From the NCBI GenBank assembly GCA_036273515.1, contig DASUHM010000001.1, forward strand, positions 1 to 55,038: DNA of 55,038 nt. Direction: 5' to 3'. The notes below the pieces were generated by a model, which saw nothing but the letters and a program-made list of their open reading frames with translations, made no database searches and was not told the DNA's origin. Of the stretch, positions 54,691 through 55,038 are shown piece after piece. This DNA comes from Gaiellales bacterium (lineage in GTDB: Bacteria > Actinomycetota > Thermoleophilia > Gaiellales > JAICJC01). How positions within the stretch are numbered: position 1 is the stretch's first letter; each line of letters opens with the position of its first letter. The position numbers were made by a program, and so were the translations under genes.

Positions 54691-55038
54691 CAGGCGACCG
54701 CCTCCTCGAGCACGGGGGGGATGATGTTCAGCCGCTCCAGCTCGGAGATGAGGAACGCCGCGGACTCCTCGGGCGTGCGGCCCTCGGTCTCGACGACGAC
54801 CTCGGCGTGGTCGGGTGCCTCGTACGGGTCGCTGACGCCCGTGAACTCCTTGATCTCGCCGGCGAACGCCTTGGCGTAGAGGCCCTTGACGTCGCGGCGC
54901 GCGCACTCCTCGAGCGAGGTCGCCACGTACACCTCGACGAAGTTGCCGACGCTGCCGATCATGTCGCGGACCATGCCGCGGGTCTCGGCGTACGGGGAGA
55001 TGGCGGCGACGATGACGCCGGCGCCGTGGCGGGTCAGG
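54690..55038 (-). CDS. cysC: Adenylylsulfate (APS) kinase, C-terminal part only
   Basis: The frame is open to the right edge, so only about the last 115 residues are visible. They match the CysC C-terminal half: VIVAAISPYAETRGMVRDMIG, FVEVYVATSLEECARRDVKGLYAKAFAGEIKEFTGVSDPYEAP, and a final two-helix tail. The P-loop is outside the window, as is the start codon; it could also be the C-terminal domain of a larger fused protein. APS kinase phosphorylates APS at the 3' position to give PAPS. It is directly upstream of and coupled to sat. Confidence 0.9.
   Translation of the reverse strand, partial: LTRHGAGVIVAAISPYAETRGMVRDMIGSVGNFVEVYVATSLEECARRDVKGLYAKAFAGEIKEFTGVSDPYEAPDHAEVVVETEGRTPEESAAFLISELERLNIIPPVLEEAVA

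Noticed and set aside
1-55038. CRISPR arrays, tRNA or rRNA genes, insertion sequences, prophage or toxin-antitoxin modules
   Set aside because: No direct-repeat arrays, no cloverleaf or CCA-ended candidates in the small intergenic gaps, and no transposase or integrase motifs were seen. Nearly all sequence is accounted for by normal chromosomal genes.

Overview
The window is 55 kb of very GC-rich, densely packed chromosome. ATG, GTG and TTG starts are all used, and neighbouring genes are commonly joined by ATGA, GTGA or TGATG overlaps. The content points to a high-GC actinobacterium, most likely of the class Thermoleophilia: futalosine-type menaquinone genes, a MoxR/DUF58/DUF4129 operon, TANNNT promoters next to start codons, and actinobacterial-type ECF and XRE regulators. 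That placement is inference; there is no rRNA or housekeeping marker to prove it. I found no tRNA, rRNA, CRISPR array, insertion sequence or phage gene. No stretch longer than about 110 bases lacks a gene, so essentially all non-coding DNA is promoter or terminator.

Layout. 1-4.8 kb: HtrA protease (cut by the window edge), a lipid kinase, an alkaline-phosphatase-superfamily protein and GtrA. 4.8-9.6 kb: a GT-C/DUF2029 membrane protein, a YmdB-type phosphoesterase, a degenerate M23 protein and an AI-2E-family permease. 9.6-12.2 kb: a tandem pair of TPR proteins, only one with an XRE DNA-binding domain. 12.2-14.9 kb: hemB, hemL and a short protein resembling part of a polyprenyl synthase. 14.9-19.7 kb: a divergent SDR protein, then the DUF4129/MoxR/DUF58 operon. 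19.7-25.8 kb: UbiD, Rieske, cytochrome b6, subunit IV-cytochrome c fusion, UbiX, UbiE/MenG and polyprenyl diphosphate synthase. 25.8-28.1 kb: lipoprotein, P-loop kinase, polysaccharide deacetylase. 28.1-30.0 kb: mqnE and mqnA. 30.0-35.9 kb: PhoD-like phosphatase between two large polytopic membrane proteins. 36.0-42.5 kb: mqnC, SRPBCC, MFS, DedA, DegT aminotransferase, DUF354 and LysR. 42.5-44.0 kb: ECF sigma factor with a membrane partner, and a small protein. 44.0-49.8 kb: surface polysaccharide genes (Wzz-like, GT4, GT2, O-antigen ligase-like, GT4-like). 49.9-51.7 kb: alkyltransferase-like DNA-repair protein, PIG-L deacetylase and an exported protein. 51.7-55.0 kb: two tandem TauE/SafE permeases, ATP sulfurylase and APS kinase (cut by the edge).

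How it fits together. The strongest theme is quinone-based respiration. MqnA, MqnE and MqnC make the futalosine-pathway precursor; UbiD, UbiX and UbiE-like enzymes with a polyprenyl synthase supply late steps and the tail; the neighbouring Rieske/b6/b-c genes encode the complex that would oxidise the menaquinol, and HemB/HemL feed heme synthesis. MqnB, MqnD and the prenyltransferase are not in the window. A second theme is envelope polysaccharide synthesis; a third is sulfate activation.

Two window-wide patterns stand out. A TANNNT hexamer lies 6-11 bases upstream of the start codon of most operon-leading genes, which predicts leaderless mRNAs, and in several cases its first bases are the stop codon of the previous gene. 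Short GC-rich palindromes also sit within a few bases of stop codons at several places.
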